Shown: positions 8,401 to 17,419, numbered from the stretch's first letter. The stretch: 64,000 bases of DNA from Mycobacterium noviomagense (GCF_010731635.1 NZ_AP022583.1:3348001-3412000); one strand, 5' to 3'. A program made the numbers and translations. Notes: generated by a model not told the origin, from the sequence alone.

Positions 8401-8541
8401 ACCGAAACACCCCTAAAGCGTCAACCCGCACCGGCCCGCGAAGCAACCACCCACCCAGCCGAACGGCCAGTGCTAATTTTCATCTTCCACCGCGGGGCGA
8501 AGCCCCCCTGGCAGCTGCTCGCGATACAGGAGTCCGGCAGA

Positions 8542-8586
8542 TTTCGACGGGACGGCGCGTTCTGGCACAATTGGCGGCTGTCCGCC
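8542..8586 (+). promoter_or_regulatory. rpsP promoter and leader stem
   Basis: TCTGGCACAATTG at 8561-8573 contains a CACAAT -10-like hexamer (8566-8571) preceded by TGG as in extended -10 elements. TTTCG lies at 8542-8546 as a -35-like element. The same 13-base block with the same upstream TTTCG occurs before rplS (13491-13503). The early leader can fold GGCGG/CCGCC (8573-8577 with 8582-8586). The first IS ends only 25 bp upstream of this promoter but does not enter it. Confidence 0.5.
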
Positions 8587-8708
8587 GCGTGACTTGCCTT
8601 TTTAGCTGTCGCATGGCGAGACAGACACGCGAGGCAAAACCGGACCCTGGCAGCCCGCCACGGTCGCTGAATTGCAGCGTGACACCCACAGGAGAATGTC
8701 GCTTAATC

Positions 8709-9239
8709 ATGGCTGTGAAGATCAAGCTCACTCGGCTTGGCAAAATCCGCAATCCCCAGTACCGCATCGCCGTCGCCGATTCGCGCACCCGCCGCGACGG
8801 CCGCGCGATCGAGATCATCGGCCGCTACCACCCCAAAGAAGAGCCGAGCCTCATCGAGATCAACTCCGAGCGTGCCCAGTACTGGCTGTCCGTGGGCGCT
8901 CAGCCCACCGAGCCGGTTTTGAAGCTGCTGAAGATCACCGGTGACTGGCAGAAGTTCAAAGGACTGCCCGGTGCCGAGGGCAAGTTGAAGACCCCGGCAC
9001 CCAAGCCCAGCAAGCTTGAGCTGTTCAACGCCGCGCTCGCCGCCGCCGAAGGTGGGCCCACCACCGAGGCCGCGACACCGAAGAAGAAGGCCCCGGCCAA
9101 GAAAGCCGCGGCCAAGAAAGCCGCTGAGGCCGACAAGACGACTGAGCCGGAAAAAGCCCCTGAGCCTGAGCAGGCTGAGCCGGCGACGGCCGAGCAGGCT
9201 GAGCTGCCGGCCGCGGGCGAAGCGGCGACCGAGAGTTGA
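8709..9239 (+). CDS. rpsP: 30S ribosomal protein S16
   Basis: The product has 176 residues. The first 80 or so ([20 protein letters not shown]...) are standard bacterial S16, which binds 16S rRNA during 30S assembly. Residues from about 105 on form an Ala/Lys/Glu-rich low-complexity tail ([15 protein letters not shown], then Glu/Pro/Ala-rich), as in other mycobacterial S16 proteins. A much longer frame is open upstream through the IS, but the ATG at 8709 is the conserved start. It leads the rpsP-khpA-rimM-trmD operon. Confidence 0.96.
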   Translation: MAVKIKLTRLGKIRNPQYRIAVADSRTRRDGRAIEIIGRYHPKEEPSLIEINSERAQYWLSVGAQPTEPVLKLLKITGDWQKFKGLPGAEGKLKTPAPKPSKLELFNAALAAAEGGPTTEAATPKKKAPAKKAAAKKAAEADKTTEPEKAPEPEQAEPATAEQAELPAAGEAATES

Positions 9240-9247
9240 GTGGCGCG

Positions 9248-9490
9248 ATGAGCACCGTCGTCGTCGACGCGGTCGAGCACCTGGTCCGCGGCATCGTCGA
9301 CAACCCCGACGATGTCCGGGTCGACATGGTGACCAATCGGCGTGGCCGGACCGTCGAAGTGCACGTGCACCCCGATGACCTCGGCAAGGTGATCGGCCGC
9401 GGAGGACGCACCGCGACCGCGTTGCGCACACTGGTCGCGGGCATCGGTGGCCGCGGCATTCGCGTCGACGTGGTGGACACCGACCAGTAG
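9248..9490 (+). CDS. khpA: KH-domain RNA-binding protein (Rv2908c-like)
   Basis: The product has 80 residues, identical in length to the M. tuberculosis protein. It is one KH domain with the GxxG loop in [10 protein letters not shown] (G50-R-G-G53). It binds RNA, and in other bacteria KhpA pairs with KhpB to influence cell wall and division genes. An in-frame TTG lies four codons earlier, inside the rpsP stop region, but the ATG at 9248 is conserved. It lies 8 bp after rpsP and 16 bp before rimM. Confidence 0.92.
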   Translation: MSTVVVDAVEHLVRGIVDNPDDVRVDMVTNRRGRTVEVHVHPDDLGKVIGRGGRTATALRTLVAGIGGRGIRVDVVDTDQ

Positions 9491-9506
9491 CGGAAACGCA
9501 AGGCTC

Positions 9507-10025
9507 ATGGACCTGGTGGTCGGGCGCGTGGTCAAAGCGCACGGCGTCACCGGCGAAGTCGTCGTCGAAGTCCGCACCGACGAGCCCGATACCCGGTTCG
9601 CCCCGGGATCGGTATTGCGCGCCAAGGGATCTGACGATGAGCGCAGCTATGTTGTCGATGCAGTCCGGCCGCACGGCGGGCGACTTCTGGTGCGGCTGAC
9701 CGGGGTGGCTGACCGGGATGCGGCCGACGCGCTGCGCGGCAGGCTGCTGGTGATCGACTCCGACGACCTGCCGCCGATCGACGACCCGGACGAATACTAC
9801 GACCATCAACTGGAAGGTCTTCGGGTGCGCACGACGACGGGCCAGGACATCGGCACTGTGGCCGAAGTGCTCCACACCGCCGCGGGTGAACTGCTGGCGG
9901 TCAACCGCGATGACGCCGGCGAGCTGTTGGTGCCGTTCGTCAGCGCGATCGTGACGTCGGTGTCGCTGGACTCGGGAACTGTCGAGATCGACCCGCCCGA
10001 CGGCCTGTTGGAGTTGGGGACCTAG
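9507..10025 (+). CDS. rimM: 16S rRNA processing protein RimM
   Basis: The product has 172 residues. An N-terminal RimM beta-barrel ([19 protein letters not shown]...) is followed by a PRC-barrel ([13 protein letters not shown]..., [20 protein letters not shown]). It assists maturation of the 30S head with S19. The ATG at 9507 gives the usual MDLVVGR start. Its stop TAG shares one base with the GTG start of trmD, so the two are translationally coupled. Confidence 0.95.
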   Translation: MDLVVGRVVKAHGVTGEVVVEVRTDEPDTRFAPGSVLRAKGSDDERSYVVDAVRPHGGRLLVRLTGVADRDAADALRGRLLVIDSDDLPPIDDPDEYYDHQLEGLRVRTTTGQDIGTVAEVLHTAAGELLAVNRDDAGELLVPFVSAIVTSVSLDSGTVEIDPPDGLLELGT

Positions 10026-10723
10026 TGCGTATCGACGTTGTGACGATCTTCCCCGAGTACCTCGACCCGCTGCGGCAGTCGTTGACCGGCAAGGCGATCG
10101 AATCGGGCATGGTCGAGCTGCATGTGCACGACCTGCGGCGCTGGACCCACGACGTGCACCGCTCGGTGGACGACACACCCTACGGCGGCGGGCCCGGGAT
10201 GGTGATGAAGGCGCCGGTGTGGGGCGAAGCCCTGGATGAAATCTGTTCGAGACAAACGCTTCTCGTTATGCCGACGCCAGCTGGTGTGCTGTTCAACCAA
10301 GCCACCGCCCAGCGCTGGAGCACCGAGGCGCACCTTGTGTTCGCCTGCGGCCGATACGAGGGCATCGACCAGCGGGTCATGGATGACGCCGCGCGCCGGA
10401 TGCGGGTCGAAGAGGTCTCGATTGGCGACTATGTGCTGCCGGGCGGGGAGTCGGCGACGCTGGTCATGATCGAGGCGGTGCTGCGGCTACTGCCCAAGGT
10501 GCTGGGCAATCCACTGTCGCACCAAGACGACTCGCATTCCCGAGGCCTGATCGAAGGGCCTAGCTATACCCGGCCCCCGAGCTGGCGTGGCCTTGACGTT
10601 CCCGAGGTGCTGCTCTCCGGTGATCACGCGCGCATCGCAGCCTGGCGCGAGCAGGCTGCACGGCAGCGCACTGCGGAGCGTCGTCCAGATCTGCTTCCGC
10701 CGAGCAGACGCGAAAGCCCCTGA
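10025..10723 (+). CDS. trmD: tRNA (guanine-N1)-methyltransferase
   Basis: The product has 232 residues and starts at a GTG ([16 protein letters not shown]). This SPOUT enzyme methylates G37 of tRNAs with SAM. Motifs include [13 protein letters not shown], the SAM-knot region [15 protein letters not shown] and [11 protein letters not shown]. The C-terminus ([13 protein letters not shown]) is written by the left arm of the hairpin at 10701-10717, so the terminator begins inside the coding region. The second IS110 copy follows the stop by 30 bp. Confidence 0.96.
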   Translation: MRIDVVTIFPEYLDPLRQSLTGKAIESGMVELHVHDLRRWTHDVHRSVDDTPYGGGPGMVMKAPVWGEALDEICSRQTLLVMPTPAGVLFNQATAQRWSTEAHLVFACGRYEGIDQRVMDDAARRMRVEEVSIGDYVLPGGESATLVMIEAVLRLLPKVLGNPLSHQDDSHSRGLIEGPSYTRPPSWRGLDVPEVLLSGDHARIAAWREQAARQRTAERRPDLLPPSRRESP

Positions 10724-10753
10724 AACGCCGTGGAATCGAGTGCTTTTGCGTCT
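10701..10753 (+). terminator. Bidirectional hairpin terminator split by the second IS110 element
   Basis: The left arm CGAGCAGACGCGAAAGC (10701-10717) overlaps the end of trmD. The right arm GCTTTTGCGTCT (10742-10753) is interrupted by the IS and resumes as GCTCG at 12393-12397. The rejoined arms pair over 17 bp with one G/A difference, which is a G-U pair in RNA. It stands between convergent trmD and lppW, 3 bp before the lppW stop, so it served both genes. Confidence 0.7.
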
Positions 10754-10802
10754 CACTCGAAAATGAGGCGACCCCTTGCTGATGAGTCGCTGGCATTAGG
10801 TG

Positions 10803-12087
10803 TTAGGCGGCTTGGGTGGGTGGCTCGAGGGTGACTTTGTATCCCAGGCTCTCCAATTGCTTGATGGCTCGTGCCTTGGCTTTGCCGGGCTGGTGTCGGG
10901 TGTAGTAGTCGGGGCCGGGATCGCGGTAGAAGGCGCCGTTGGTCAGCATGTTCCAGGCGTCGGTGAGCATCTTGTGTTCGATGGAGACTAGGGCGATCTG
11001 GCCGGCGATCGACATACCGGCGGTTTTGTCTCTGCGCGATTGGGCGGCCCGGCGCCGGCCGGCGATGCGCCGGTAGCGGATGCTGTAGTAGGTGTCTTTG
11101 GTGCGAGCGGCCGACAGGGCTGCCACGCCGAGCGCGGCTTTAAGGTGACGGTTGCCCGGGCGGGTGGCGCCCGATTTGACCCGGCCTGCTGACTCGTCGC
11201 AGCCCGGCACCACCCCGGCCCACGACGCCAGGTGCGCGGCGGTGGGAAATACGCTCATGTCCGCACCGGTTTCGGCGATGAACACATCGGCCACCAGCCG
11301 CGACCAGCCCGGGATGCTCATCAGCAACTCCCGGATGGGTCGAAGGAGCGATCGCCTCCTCGATGCGTGCATCCAGGCGGGCGATATCGGCGGTGTGGGC
11401 ATCGATGCGATCCAAATACAACCGCACCATAAAGGCGTGATGCTCGGTGAACCGTCCGCGCAGCGCCTCGGTGAGCGCTGGGATCTTTTGACGCATCCGT
11501 TGTTTGGCCAGATCAGCGAGGACCACCGAATCGCGTTGGCCGGCGATCAGCGCTTCTAGCATTGCCCGCCCGGAGACTCCGACGATGTTGGAGGCCACCG
11601 CGGAGAGTTTGATTCCGGTGTCTTCGAGCAGCTTCTCCAGCCGCTGAATCTCTTTGGTGCGCGCCCGGGTGATGGTGGTGCGAGCCCGGGTCAGATCGCG
11701 TAACACCCGAATCGGCCCCGGCGGCACAAACGAGGCGCGCAGCAGCCCGTGGGCGCCCAGATCGGCCAGCCACGCCGCATCCGAGACATCGGTCTTGCGC
11801 CCGGGCACATTGCGCGCCGCCTTGGCATTGACCAGCATCACGTTCAGCTGGCCTTCGAGTAGGTAGTAAAACGGCTTCCAGTAATCGGAGGTGGATTCGA
11901 TCACCACACAGGAGACCCGCTCAGCGAGCAGATGCTCGCGTAACGCCAGGATCTCGCCGGTGGTCGACCCCCACGTACTGACCGTTGTCGACGTGCCACG
12001 CCGCCCTCGGCCCTGAACCCGAACGCAGACCTTCGCGTCTTTCTTCGACACATCAATGCCCGCGCACCGCGGATGGATCACCTCCAT
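10803..12087 (-). pseudogene. IS110 transposase broken by a 2-bp deletion
   Basis: This corresponds to the 428-residue transposase of copy 1. The N-terminal part from 12087 is normal to about residue 247 (IEEAIAP), then shifts frame and stops at about 11140. The remaining C-terminal part, with the catalytic-serine domain, is open only in another frame (to 10803). The DEDD part is intact but would lack the Transposase_20 domain. The element could still be mobilised in trans by copy 1, since its ends and putative bridge RNA are unchanged. Confidence 0.88.
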
Positions 12088-12156
12088 GGCCGATCACACC
12101 CTTTCCGTCCAGATATCTTGTGGTGGAGCGTGTTTCGGAGAGGGCGAAAACAAAAC

Positions 12157-12276
12157 AGGAGTCTCACTCACGTGCTCACAGGCAACAATCCACCGCCCCC
12201 GCACAACCACCAGGGGGTGCCCTCCAGCCACCAAGCTGCTCGCCGTGCTCACCGGCAACACAGACGCAACGGGGTC
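12157..12276 (-). ncRNA. Putative IS110 bridge RNA (core), copy 2
   Basis: This is the same sequence as the putative bridge RNA core of copy 1, shifted by 3876 bp. The target-guide segments and the donor-guide segment are unchanged. The assignment rests on the same matches to the hairpin target and element junction. Because the transposase of this copy is broken, the RNA would need the protein from copy 1. Confidence 0.55.
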
Positions 12277-12400
12277 ACCGAAACACCCCTAAAGCGTCAA
12301 CCCGCACCGGCCCGCGAAGCAACCACCCACCCAGCCGAACGGCCAGTGCTAATTTTCATCTTCCACCGCGGGGCGAAGCCCCCCTGGCAGCTGCTCGCGG

Positions 12401-13312
12401 TCAGATACGGCCGGTGGGGAACATGGTCTTGACGGCCTTGGTGATCGTGTCCCGCGCGGTGGCATCGTCAGAAGGCTGCAGCGACTCGACCACCATGACG
12501 TAGCGGCTGTCCGGGCCGACCACGCCGGTCGACAGGTGCGTCCAGTCCTCGCCGATACAGCACATCCAGCCCTGCTTGACGGCAACCGGTTCGGCATACA
12601 GACCGTCGGGGATGCCGAACCGCTGCGGGTAGCCGTCGACTCCGGTAGGCGTAGACCGGGCGAGGTCGTCAATGATGACCTTGGCCCGCTCGGGCGGCAG
12701 CCCGCCGGCGCCGTCGAGCAGCATCCGGTAGTAGCGGACCAGATCGGGTGTCGAGCTGATGGTGTTCCACCAGCGCCCGTCGCTGGGCGGTTGCGTGGAG
12801 GCCAGCCCGTAGCGGCTCGCGACCTGGGTGATGATCTGCTCGGCGCCGGCCTGGCTCCAGAACCTCTCCGCGGCGTCGTCGTCGGATGACTGCAGCATCG
12901 CGTCTAATGACCTGCGGTCGTCGGCGGACAGCGTGGTCCGGCCCTGAGCTTCTTGCAGCAACAGTTCGTCGGCGATGAACAGCTTGGCGACCGATGCTGT
13001 CGCGATGACCTCGGTATTGCCGCTGGCGATCAGCTGGTTGGTGGCGCGGTCGAGCACCGCCACCGAGAGGGTGGCGCCGTCGGCGGCGGCTTGGTCGCTG
13101 GCCTGCTGGATTCGGGCTTGCAGTCCGCCCAGCGGACCGGCATGTGCCAATGGCAGCGGGGCGATGGCCTGGACCAGCGGTGCAACAGGGGTGCTGCGCC
13201 GTGCTGGCGGCTTGGCAGCGGACGCCCCGTACACCTTGGCCTCGCAGCCGGCCAGCAACGCGATCAGCATCACCACTGTGGCGATGCGTAGCATTGGCGG
13301 CCGCGGTCGCAT
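12401..13312 (-). CDS. lppW: Lipoprotein LppW, beta-lactamase/transpeptidase-like fold
   Basis: The product has 303 residues. A signal peptide ends in the lipobox LLAGC with C23 as the lipidation site. A beta-lactamase-like serine hydrolase domain follows. S107-V-A-K110 fits SxxK; SSDD stands where SDN/SxN is expected, and KQGWMCC replaces the KTG box. The same KQGW variant is in M. tuberculosis LppW (Rv2905), so it is a lineage feature. Enzyme activity has not been shown as far as I know and may be lost. It converges on trmD, with the split terminator and the second IS in between. Confidence 0.88.
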   Translation of the reverse strand: MRPRPPMLRIATVVMLIALLAGCEAKVYGASAAKPPARRSTPVAPLVQAIAPLPLAHAGPLGGLQARIQQASDQAAADGATLSVAVLDRATNQLIASGNTEVIATASVAKLFIADELLLQEAQGRTTLSADDRRSLDAMLQSSDDDAAERFWSQAGAEQIITQVASRYGLASTQPPSDGRWWNTISSTPDLVRYYRMLLDGAGGLPPERAKVIIDDLARSTPTGVDGYPQRFGIPDGLYAEPVAVKQGWMCCIGEDWTHLSTGVVGPDSRYVMVVESLQPSDDATARDTITKAVKTMFPTGRI

Positions 13313-13470
13313 GCCCCTCCTCAGACGGTAGAGATCACGGAGTGAACGTGCCGCACTGCACCTGCCCGGCGGTCAAGCCGAGGCTTTCCCATTCCTGTAG
13401 TTAGGCCTCCGTAATATCTACCACCCGTGGCCGACTTTGCGGCTTAGCGACGGGCGGTGATTCCCTGTGA

Positions 13471-13515
13471 TTTCGCTGCGGAGAGGCCCATCTGGCACAA
13501 TTGACCAGTTGTCTC
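13471..13515 (+). promoter_or_regulatory. rplS promoter
   Basis: The 339-bp gap between lppW and rplS holds TCTGGCACAATTG at 13491-13503, the same 13 bases as before rpsP, with TTTCG at 13471-13475. The -10-like hexamer is CACAAT (13496-13501). Just after it, ACAATTGACCAGTTGT is an imperfect inverted repeat. The leader to the rplS ATG is about 145 bases. The rest of the gap, including the lppW promoter, shows nothing else I can name. Confidence 0.5.
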
Positions 13516-13651
13516 CAACAGCTGCCGGTGGGCCGGCTGCGCCCGCCCGTTACGAGATACGCTCAGATGCCCGAAATCATCGGCTCGGTGATCGCCTCAC
13601 GTTTCGTGGGCAGTGTCCCGCAGCCGCGACCGCAAGGAAGTGCCCGTCGAA

Positions 13652-13993
13652 ATGAACACGCTGGACTTCGTCGACAAGGCGTCGCTGCGCGACGACATCC
13701 CGGCCTTCAACCCCGGCGACACGGTCAACGTGCACGTCAAGGTGATCGAGGGCAACAAGCAGCGCATCCAGGTGTTCAAGGGCGTGGTGATCCGCCGACA
13801 GGGCGGAGGCATCCGCGAGACCTTCACCGTGCGCAAGGAAAGCTACGGCGTCGGTGTCGAACGCACATTTCCCGTGCATTCGCCCAACATCGACCACATC
13901 GAGGTGGTGACTCGCGGTGACGTTCGACGCGCCAAGCTCTACTACCTGCGCGAGCGTCGCGGCAAGAAAGCCAAGATCAAAGAGAAGCGCTGA
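13652..13993 (+). CDS. rplS: 50S ribosomal protein L19
   Basis: The product has 113 residues, the same length as M. tuberculosis RplS, and the whole sequence is typical ([19 protein letters not shown] ... [17 protein letters not shown]). L19 lies at the 30S-50S interface. A longer frame begins at 13613, but MNTLDF at 13652 is the conserved start, with AAGGAAG upstream. It stands alone, followed 122 bp later by lepB. Confidence 0.96.
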   Translation: MNTLDFVDKASLRDDIPAFNPGDTVNVHVKVIEGNKQRIQVFKGVVIRRQGGGIRETFTVRKESYGVGVERTFPVHSPNIDHIEVVTRGDVRRAKLYYLRERRGKKAKIKEKR

Positions 13994-14115
13994 GCGCGGC
14001 CGGCCTGGTCGTCATCCCGCCTGACGACTCGAATCGGACCACCTGCCTACGCCCCCGGTCGGCGACCCGCTGCGCCCGGCTCCGCCGCGCTTGCGATCGC
14101 CTCTAGGCTGATGTC

Positions 14116-14982
14116 GTGACCGAAACCGCCGACTCATCGCCTGAGCGCCAAGCCGATTCCGATCCGGCGGAGCCCCAAGTCGCTACCCGCGATCCCGCCG
14201 CCGGCGATACAGCAGCCGTCGAAGAGGGCGCGCAAGAGCCCAAACGCAATAAGCGGGCGGCGATGCGGGAAGCGGCGATCCTGGCCGCGATCGCGGTGGT
14301 GCTCTACTACGTCATGTTGACATTCGTGGCGCGGCCCTACTTGATCCCCTCGGAGTCCATGGAGCCCACCCTGCACGGGTGTTCGGGCTGTGTGGGTGAC
14401 CGCATCATGGTCGACAAGATCAGCTACCGGTTCGGCTCGCCGCAACCCGGCGACGTCATCGTGTTCAAGGGACCGCCGTCGTGGAACATCGGGTACAAGT
14501 CGATCCGCTCACACAACACCGTGGTGCGCTGGGTGCAGAACGGGCTGTCGTTCGTCGGCTTCGTTCCGCCCGACGAGAACGACTTGGTCAAGCGCGTCAT
14601 CGCGGTCGGGGGCCAGACCGTGCAGTGCCGGACCACCACCGGCCTGACGGTCAACGGCACCCGGTTGAAGGAGCCCTATCTGAATCCGGCGACGATGATG
14701 GCAGACCCGTCGGTGTACCCGTGTCTGGGCGGCGAGTTCGGGCCGGTCACCGTTCCACAGGGACGGCTGTGGGTGATGGGCGATAACCGCACCCACTCGG
14801 CGGACTCGCGGGCCCACTGCACCAGCGTGCCGGCGGACGCGCTGAAGGGTCTGCTCTGCACCGGCGACCCGATGTCGGCCACGGTGCCGGTCAGCAACGT
14901 CATCGGCAAGGCCCGATTCATCGTGTGGCCGCCGTCGCGCTGGGGCACAGTGAAGTCGGTGAACCCGCAACAAGGTCAGTAG
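14116..14982 (+). CDS. lepB: Type I signal peptidase
   Basis: The product has 288 residues and starts at a GTG. An acidic, disordered cytosolic N-terminus (1 to about 48) precedes one transmembrane helix (about 53-72). The extracytoplasmic catalytic domain carries the Ser/Lys dyad: S81 in [10 protein letters not shown] and K159 in [10 protein letters not shown]. Box [11 protein letters not shown] is also present. It removes signal peptides from Sec- and Tat-exported proteins. The rnhB ATG follows after 2 bp. Confidence 0.95.
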   Translation: MTETADSSPERQADSDPAEPQVATRDPAAGDTAAVEEGAQEPKRNKRAAMREAAILAAIAVVLYYVMLTFVARPYLIPSESMEPTLHGCSGCVGDRIMVDKISYRFGSPQPGDVIVFKGPPSWNIGYKSIRSHNTVVRWVQNGLSFVGFVPPDENDLVKRVIAVGGQTVQCRTTTGLTVNGTRLKEPYLNPATMMADPSVYPCLGGEFGPVTVPQGRLWVMGDNRTHSADSRAHCTSVPADALKGLLCTGDPMSATVPVSNVIGKARFIVWPPSRWGTVKSVNPQQGQ

Positions 14983-14984
14983 CC

Positions 14985-15758
14985 ATGGCCACCACGTGGC
15001 CGCCGCGGACGGTGATCCGCAAATCCTCCGGGTTGCGCACCCTCGAATCCGCTCTGTATCGCAGCGGCTTGGGACCGGTGGCCGGGGTCGACGAGGTGGG
15101 CCGCGGCGCCTGCGCGGGACCGCTGGTCGTGGCAGCCTGTGTGCTCGGCCCGGGACGACTGGAAAGCCTTGCCGCCCTTGATGATTCGAAAAAACTCACG
15201 GAGAAGACTCGCGAGAAGCTGTTTCCGGTGATTCGCCGATACGCGCTGGCGTACCACGTGGTGTTCATTTCGCCGGCCGAAGTCGACCGGCGGGGGGTGC
15301 ACGTCGCCAACATCGAGGGCATGCGGAGAGCGGTGGCCGGTTTGCCGGTGCGCCCCGGTTATGTGCTCAGCGACGGCTTTCGGGTGCCGGGACTGCCGAT
15401 GCCGTCCCTGCCGGTGATCGACGGCGACGCGACGGCGGCCTGCATCGCCGCGGCCAGCGTGCTGGCGAAGGTCAGTCGGGACCGGTTGATGGTGGCGCTG
15501 GACTCCCAGCATCCCGGCTACGGTTTTGCCGAACACAAGGGCTACTGCACGCCCGGGCACAGCGCGGCGTTGACCGCTTTGGGCCCTTGCTCGGAGCACC
15601 GCCACTCGTTCATCAACGTCCGTCGGGTGGCAACGGCATCGGGTACCCGGGTGGTGACGGAATTCAAGTCGACTACACCTGACCTACTCGGTGGAAACGG
15701 GTGGGGGAAGATGGGACCCGGGGAAATTGCCGAGGGAGAAGGACGGCTGGGCAAATGA
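14985..15758 (+). CDS. rnhB: Ribonuclease HII
   Basis: The product has 257 residues. The RNase HII core has [18 protein letters not shown] (D36, E37) and the later [21 protein letters not shown] with the other acidic residues. It cleaves RNA-DNA hybrids and excises single ribonucleotides. The ATG at 14985 ([16 protein letters not shown]) fits the family. Its TGA overlaps the ATG of the next gene (ATGA). Confidence 0.95.
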   Translation: MATTWPPRTVIRKSSGLRTLESALYRSGLGPVAGVDEVGRGACAGPLVVAACVLGPGRLESLAALDDSKKLTEKTREKLFPVIRRYALAYHVVFISPAEVDRRGVHVANIEGMRRAVAGLPVRPGYVLSDGFRVPGLPMPSLPVIDGDATAACIAAASVLAKVSRDRLMVALDSQHPGYGFAEHKGYCTPGHSAALTALGPCSEHRHSFINVRRVATASGTRVVTEFKSTTPDLLGGNGWGKMGPGEIAEGEGRLGK

Positions 15759-16060
15759 GTGCCGAAGATCTCGAGAAGTACGAAACCGAGATGGAGCTCT
15801 CGCTGTACCGCGAATACAAGGACATCGTGGGCCAATTCAGCTACGTCGTGGAGACTGAGCGGCGCTTCTACCTGGCAAACAGCGTCGAGATGGTGCCGCG
15901 CAACGCCGACGGCGAGGTCTATTTCGAGCTGCGACTCGCCGACGCCTGGGTGTGGGACATGTACCGGCCGGCCCGGTTCGTCAAGCAGGTGCGTGTGGTG
16001 ACCTTCAAAGACGTCAACATCGAGGAAGTCGAGAAACCCGAGCTGCGGCTCCCCGAGTAA
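15755..16060 (+). CDS. DUF2469 protein (Rv2901c-like)
   Basis: The product has 101 residues and is acidic. Its sequence ([20 protein letters not shown]...) is nearly invariant among mycobacteria. No enzyme motif is visible. The family is restricted to actinobacteria and has unknown function. Translation is coupled to rnhB through a 4-base overlap, which suggests a role linked to growth or nucleic-acid maintenance, but that is only context. Confidence 0.9.
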   Translation: MSAEDLEKYETEMELSLYREYKDIVGQFSYVVETERRFYLANSVEMVPRNADGEVYFELRLADAWVWDMYRPARFVKQVRVVTFKDVNIEEVEKPELRLPE

Positions 16061-16066
16061 CGCGAG

Positions 16067-17419
16067 CTAAACTCCGACGGCGCGTTCCAGGTCTTTCAGC
16101 GACGTCTCCAGATATTCGAGCATGCGCTGCATGTGTGGCACATTGCCTCTGGCGGCGACCAGGCCGAAGTCGAGGTTCTTGGCGTTGTTGGCGACCGTGA
16201 TGTTGATTGCCTGTCCGTCCAGGGCAATCGACAGCGGATAGTTGCCGACCAGCGGTGTACCGCGCCAATACAGCTGCTCTTGAGCGCCTGGCACATTGGA
16301 AATAACAATGTTGAACGGTGGCGGGGCGGTTCGGATGAAACCAGGAATCATCCCGAGGAACAGCCCGCCGACGACTGTTGCGGATAGTGCGAGTTGCTGC
16401 ACCTGCGGCAGCTCGATGAACACCTTTTTGTTGTCGCTGATCGATTCGGTGACCACCCGCAAACGTTTCGCGGGGTCTTCGATGTGGGTGCCTAGGTTGC
16501 ACAAGAGCGCGCCAACCGCGTTCCCGCCGCCGCCGTCTTCCTTGCGCAGGCTCACTGGGACCATGGCGATCAGCGGGGTGTCTGGAAGCGCGTTCTGTTC
16601 GAGCAGGTAGGCACGCAGGGCGCCCGCGGACATCGCCAGGACGACGTCATTGACGGTGATGCCGGCGGCATTCTTGACGGCTTTGATCCGGTCCAACGAA
16701 TACGACTGTGCCGCTACACGTCGAGCGCCACCGATCCGGACGTTGAACATGGTCTTGGGCGCCCGGAACGGCAACGTCAACTGTTGTTCCAGCAGGGCGG
16801 CGCGTGCCAGCGACAATGTCGATGGCGCCAGTGCGGCGGCCCCACCCACGGCGCTGGTCAATTTCTGCAGCGCCGACGGACCGCCTCCGCCGCTCTTGTG
16901 TTTGCGTTGCTTGAGTGACCACGGCACTCTGACTTCGTCGTCATCGGGATCGGTGCTGAACGAGCGTTGCAGCATTTTCATCGCCGACACTCCGTCGAGC
17001 AGTGAGTGGTGGAATTTTATGTAGACCGCGTAACGGCCGTCGTTCAGGCCTTCCACTAGATGCGCCTCCCACAGCGGGCGATGGCGGTCGAGCAGGTTGC
17101 CGTGCAGCCGGGAGGTCAGCTCCAGCAGCTCACGCACTCGGCCGGGAGTGGGCAGCGCGGATCTGCGGAAGTGGTAATCGAGCTCGATCTCCTTCTCGAA
17201 CGACCACGCCAGGTTGGTGACGGGTCCGAAGAACGCCGGGTGTTTGCGAAAGAGCGGCTGCACATCGGTTTGCGCCAGCATCGCTTCATAGGATTCGCGC
17301 ACGAAGTCGGGACCGGCGTCCTCGGGGGGCTGGTAAAGCTGAAGGGCGCCGACGTGCATCGGGCGCTCACGCGATTCGCCAAGGAGGAACATCGAATCGG
17401 CCGGTGGCATCAGCTCCAT
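16067..17419 (-). CDS. Wax ester synthase / diacylglycerol acyltransferase family (WS/DGAT)
   Basis: The product has 450 residues. The active-site motif HHxxxDG is present as H137-H138-SLL-D142-G within YIKFHHSLLDGVSAM. The C-terminal half has the usual DUF1298 sequences (VPVSLR, NVPGAQEQLYW). Such enzymes join acyl-CoA to diacylglycerol or long alcohols, making storage lipids in mycobacteria. Paralogues are numerous, so the specific acceptor cannot be told. The gene converges on Rv2901c with a 6-bp gap. In M. tuberculosis fdhF and fdhD lie in this interval, so the region has been exchanged. Confidence 0.88.
   Translation of the reverse strand: MELMPPADSMFLLGESRERPMHVGALQLYQPPEDAGPDFVRESYEAMLAQTDVQPLFRKHPAFFGPVTNLAWSFEKEIELDYHFRRSALPTPGRVRELLELTSRLHGNLLDRHRPLWEAHLVEGLNDGRYAVYIKFHHSLLDGVSAMKMLQRSFSTDPDDDEVRVPWSLKQRKHKSGGGGPSALQKLTSAVGGAAALAPSTLSLARAALLEQQLTLPFRAPKTMFNVRIGGARRVAAQSYSLDRIKAVKNAAGITVNDVVLAMSAGALRAYLLEQNALPDTPLIAMVPVSLRKEDGGGGNAVGALLCNLGTHIEDPAKRLRVVTESISDNKKVFIELPQVQQLALSATVVGGLFLGMIPGFIRTAPPPFNIVISNVPGAQEQLYWRGTPLVGNYPLSIALDGQAINITVANNAKNLDFGLVAARGNVPHMQRMLEYLETSLKDLERAVGV

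Larger units (their letters stand above)
6876..8516 (-). mobile_element. IS110-family insertion sequence, copy 1 (intact)
   Basis: The element is about 1641 bp. Comparison with the copy at 10754-12392 defines it: sequences match from TTTGCGTCT (6867) to GCTCGCG (8523) and diverge outside. The outer identical bases are explained by the shared hairpin target, and a CT dinucleotide is present at both junctions (6874-6875 and 8515-8516). There are no long terminal inverted repeats, as is usual for IS110. The transposase runs on the minus strand, with only about 50 bp after it but about 300 bp of non-coding DNA before it. That layout is typical of the IS110 group, in which the upstream non-coding part makes the bridge RNA. 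Confidence 0.88.
10754..12392 (-). mobile_element. IS110-family insertion sequence, copy 2 (transposase frameshifted)
   Basis: The element is about 1639 bp and appears identical to copy 1 apart from a 2-bp loss: AAAGGG at 7465-7470 is AAGG at about 11343-11346. Its orientation is the same as copy 1. CT lies at both junctions (10752-10753 and 12391-12392), flanked by GCGT on the left and GCTCGCG on the right, exactly as in copy 1. It inserted between trmD and lppW without touching either coding region. Confidence 0.88.

Noticed and set aside
8703..10178. A 491-codon open frame antisense to rpsP-trmD
   Set aside because: It runs opposite four well-identified genes, has Arg/His-rich composition without any domain, and is a by-product of high GC codon bias. 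The same holds for similar long antisense frames such as 1456-2229, 21046-22287 and 23594-24589.
10803..12087. Programmed frameshift in the second IS110 transposase
   Set aside because: Copy 1 encodes the whole protein in one frame, and the difference is a simple 2-bp loss in AAAGGG, so decay is the simpler reading.
6876..12392. Composite transposon carrying rpsP-khpA-rimM-trmD
   Set aside because: The four genes are core genes in their normal order and context; the IS copies inserted next to them rather than moving them.
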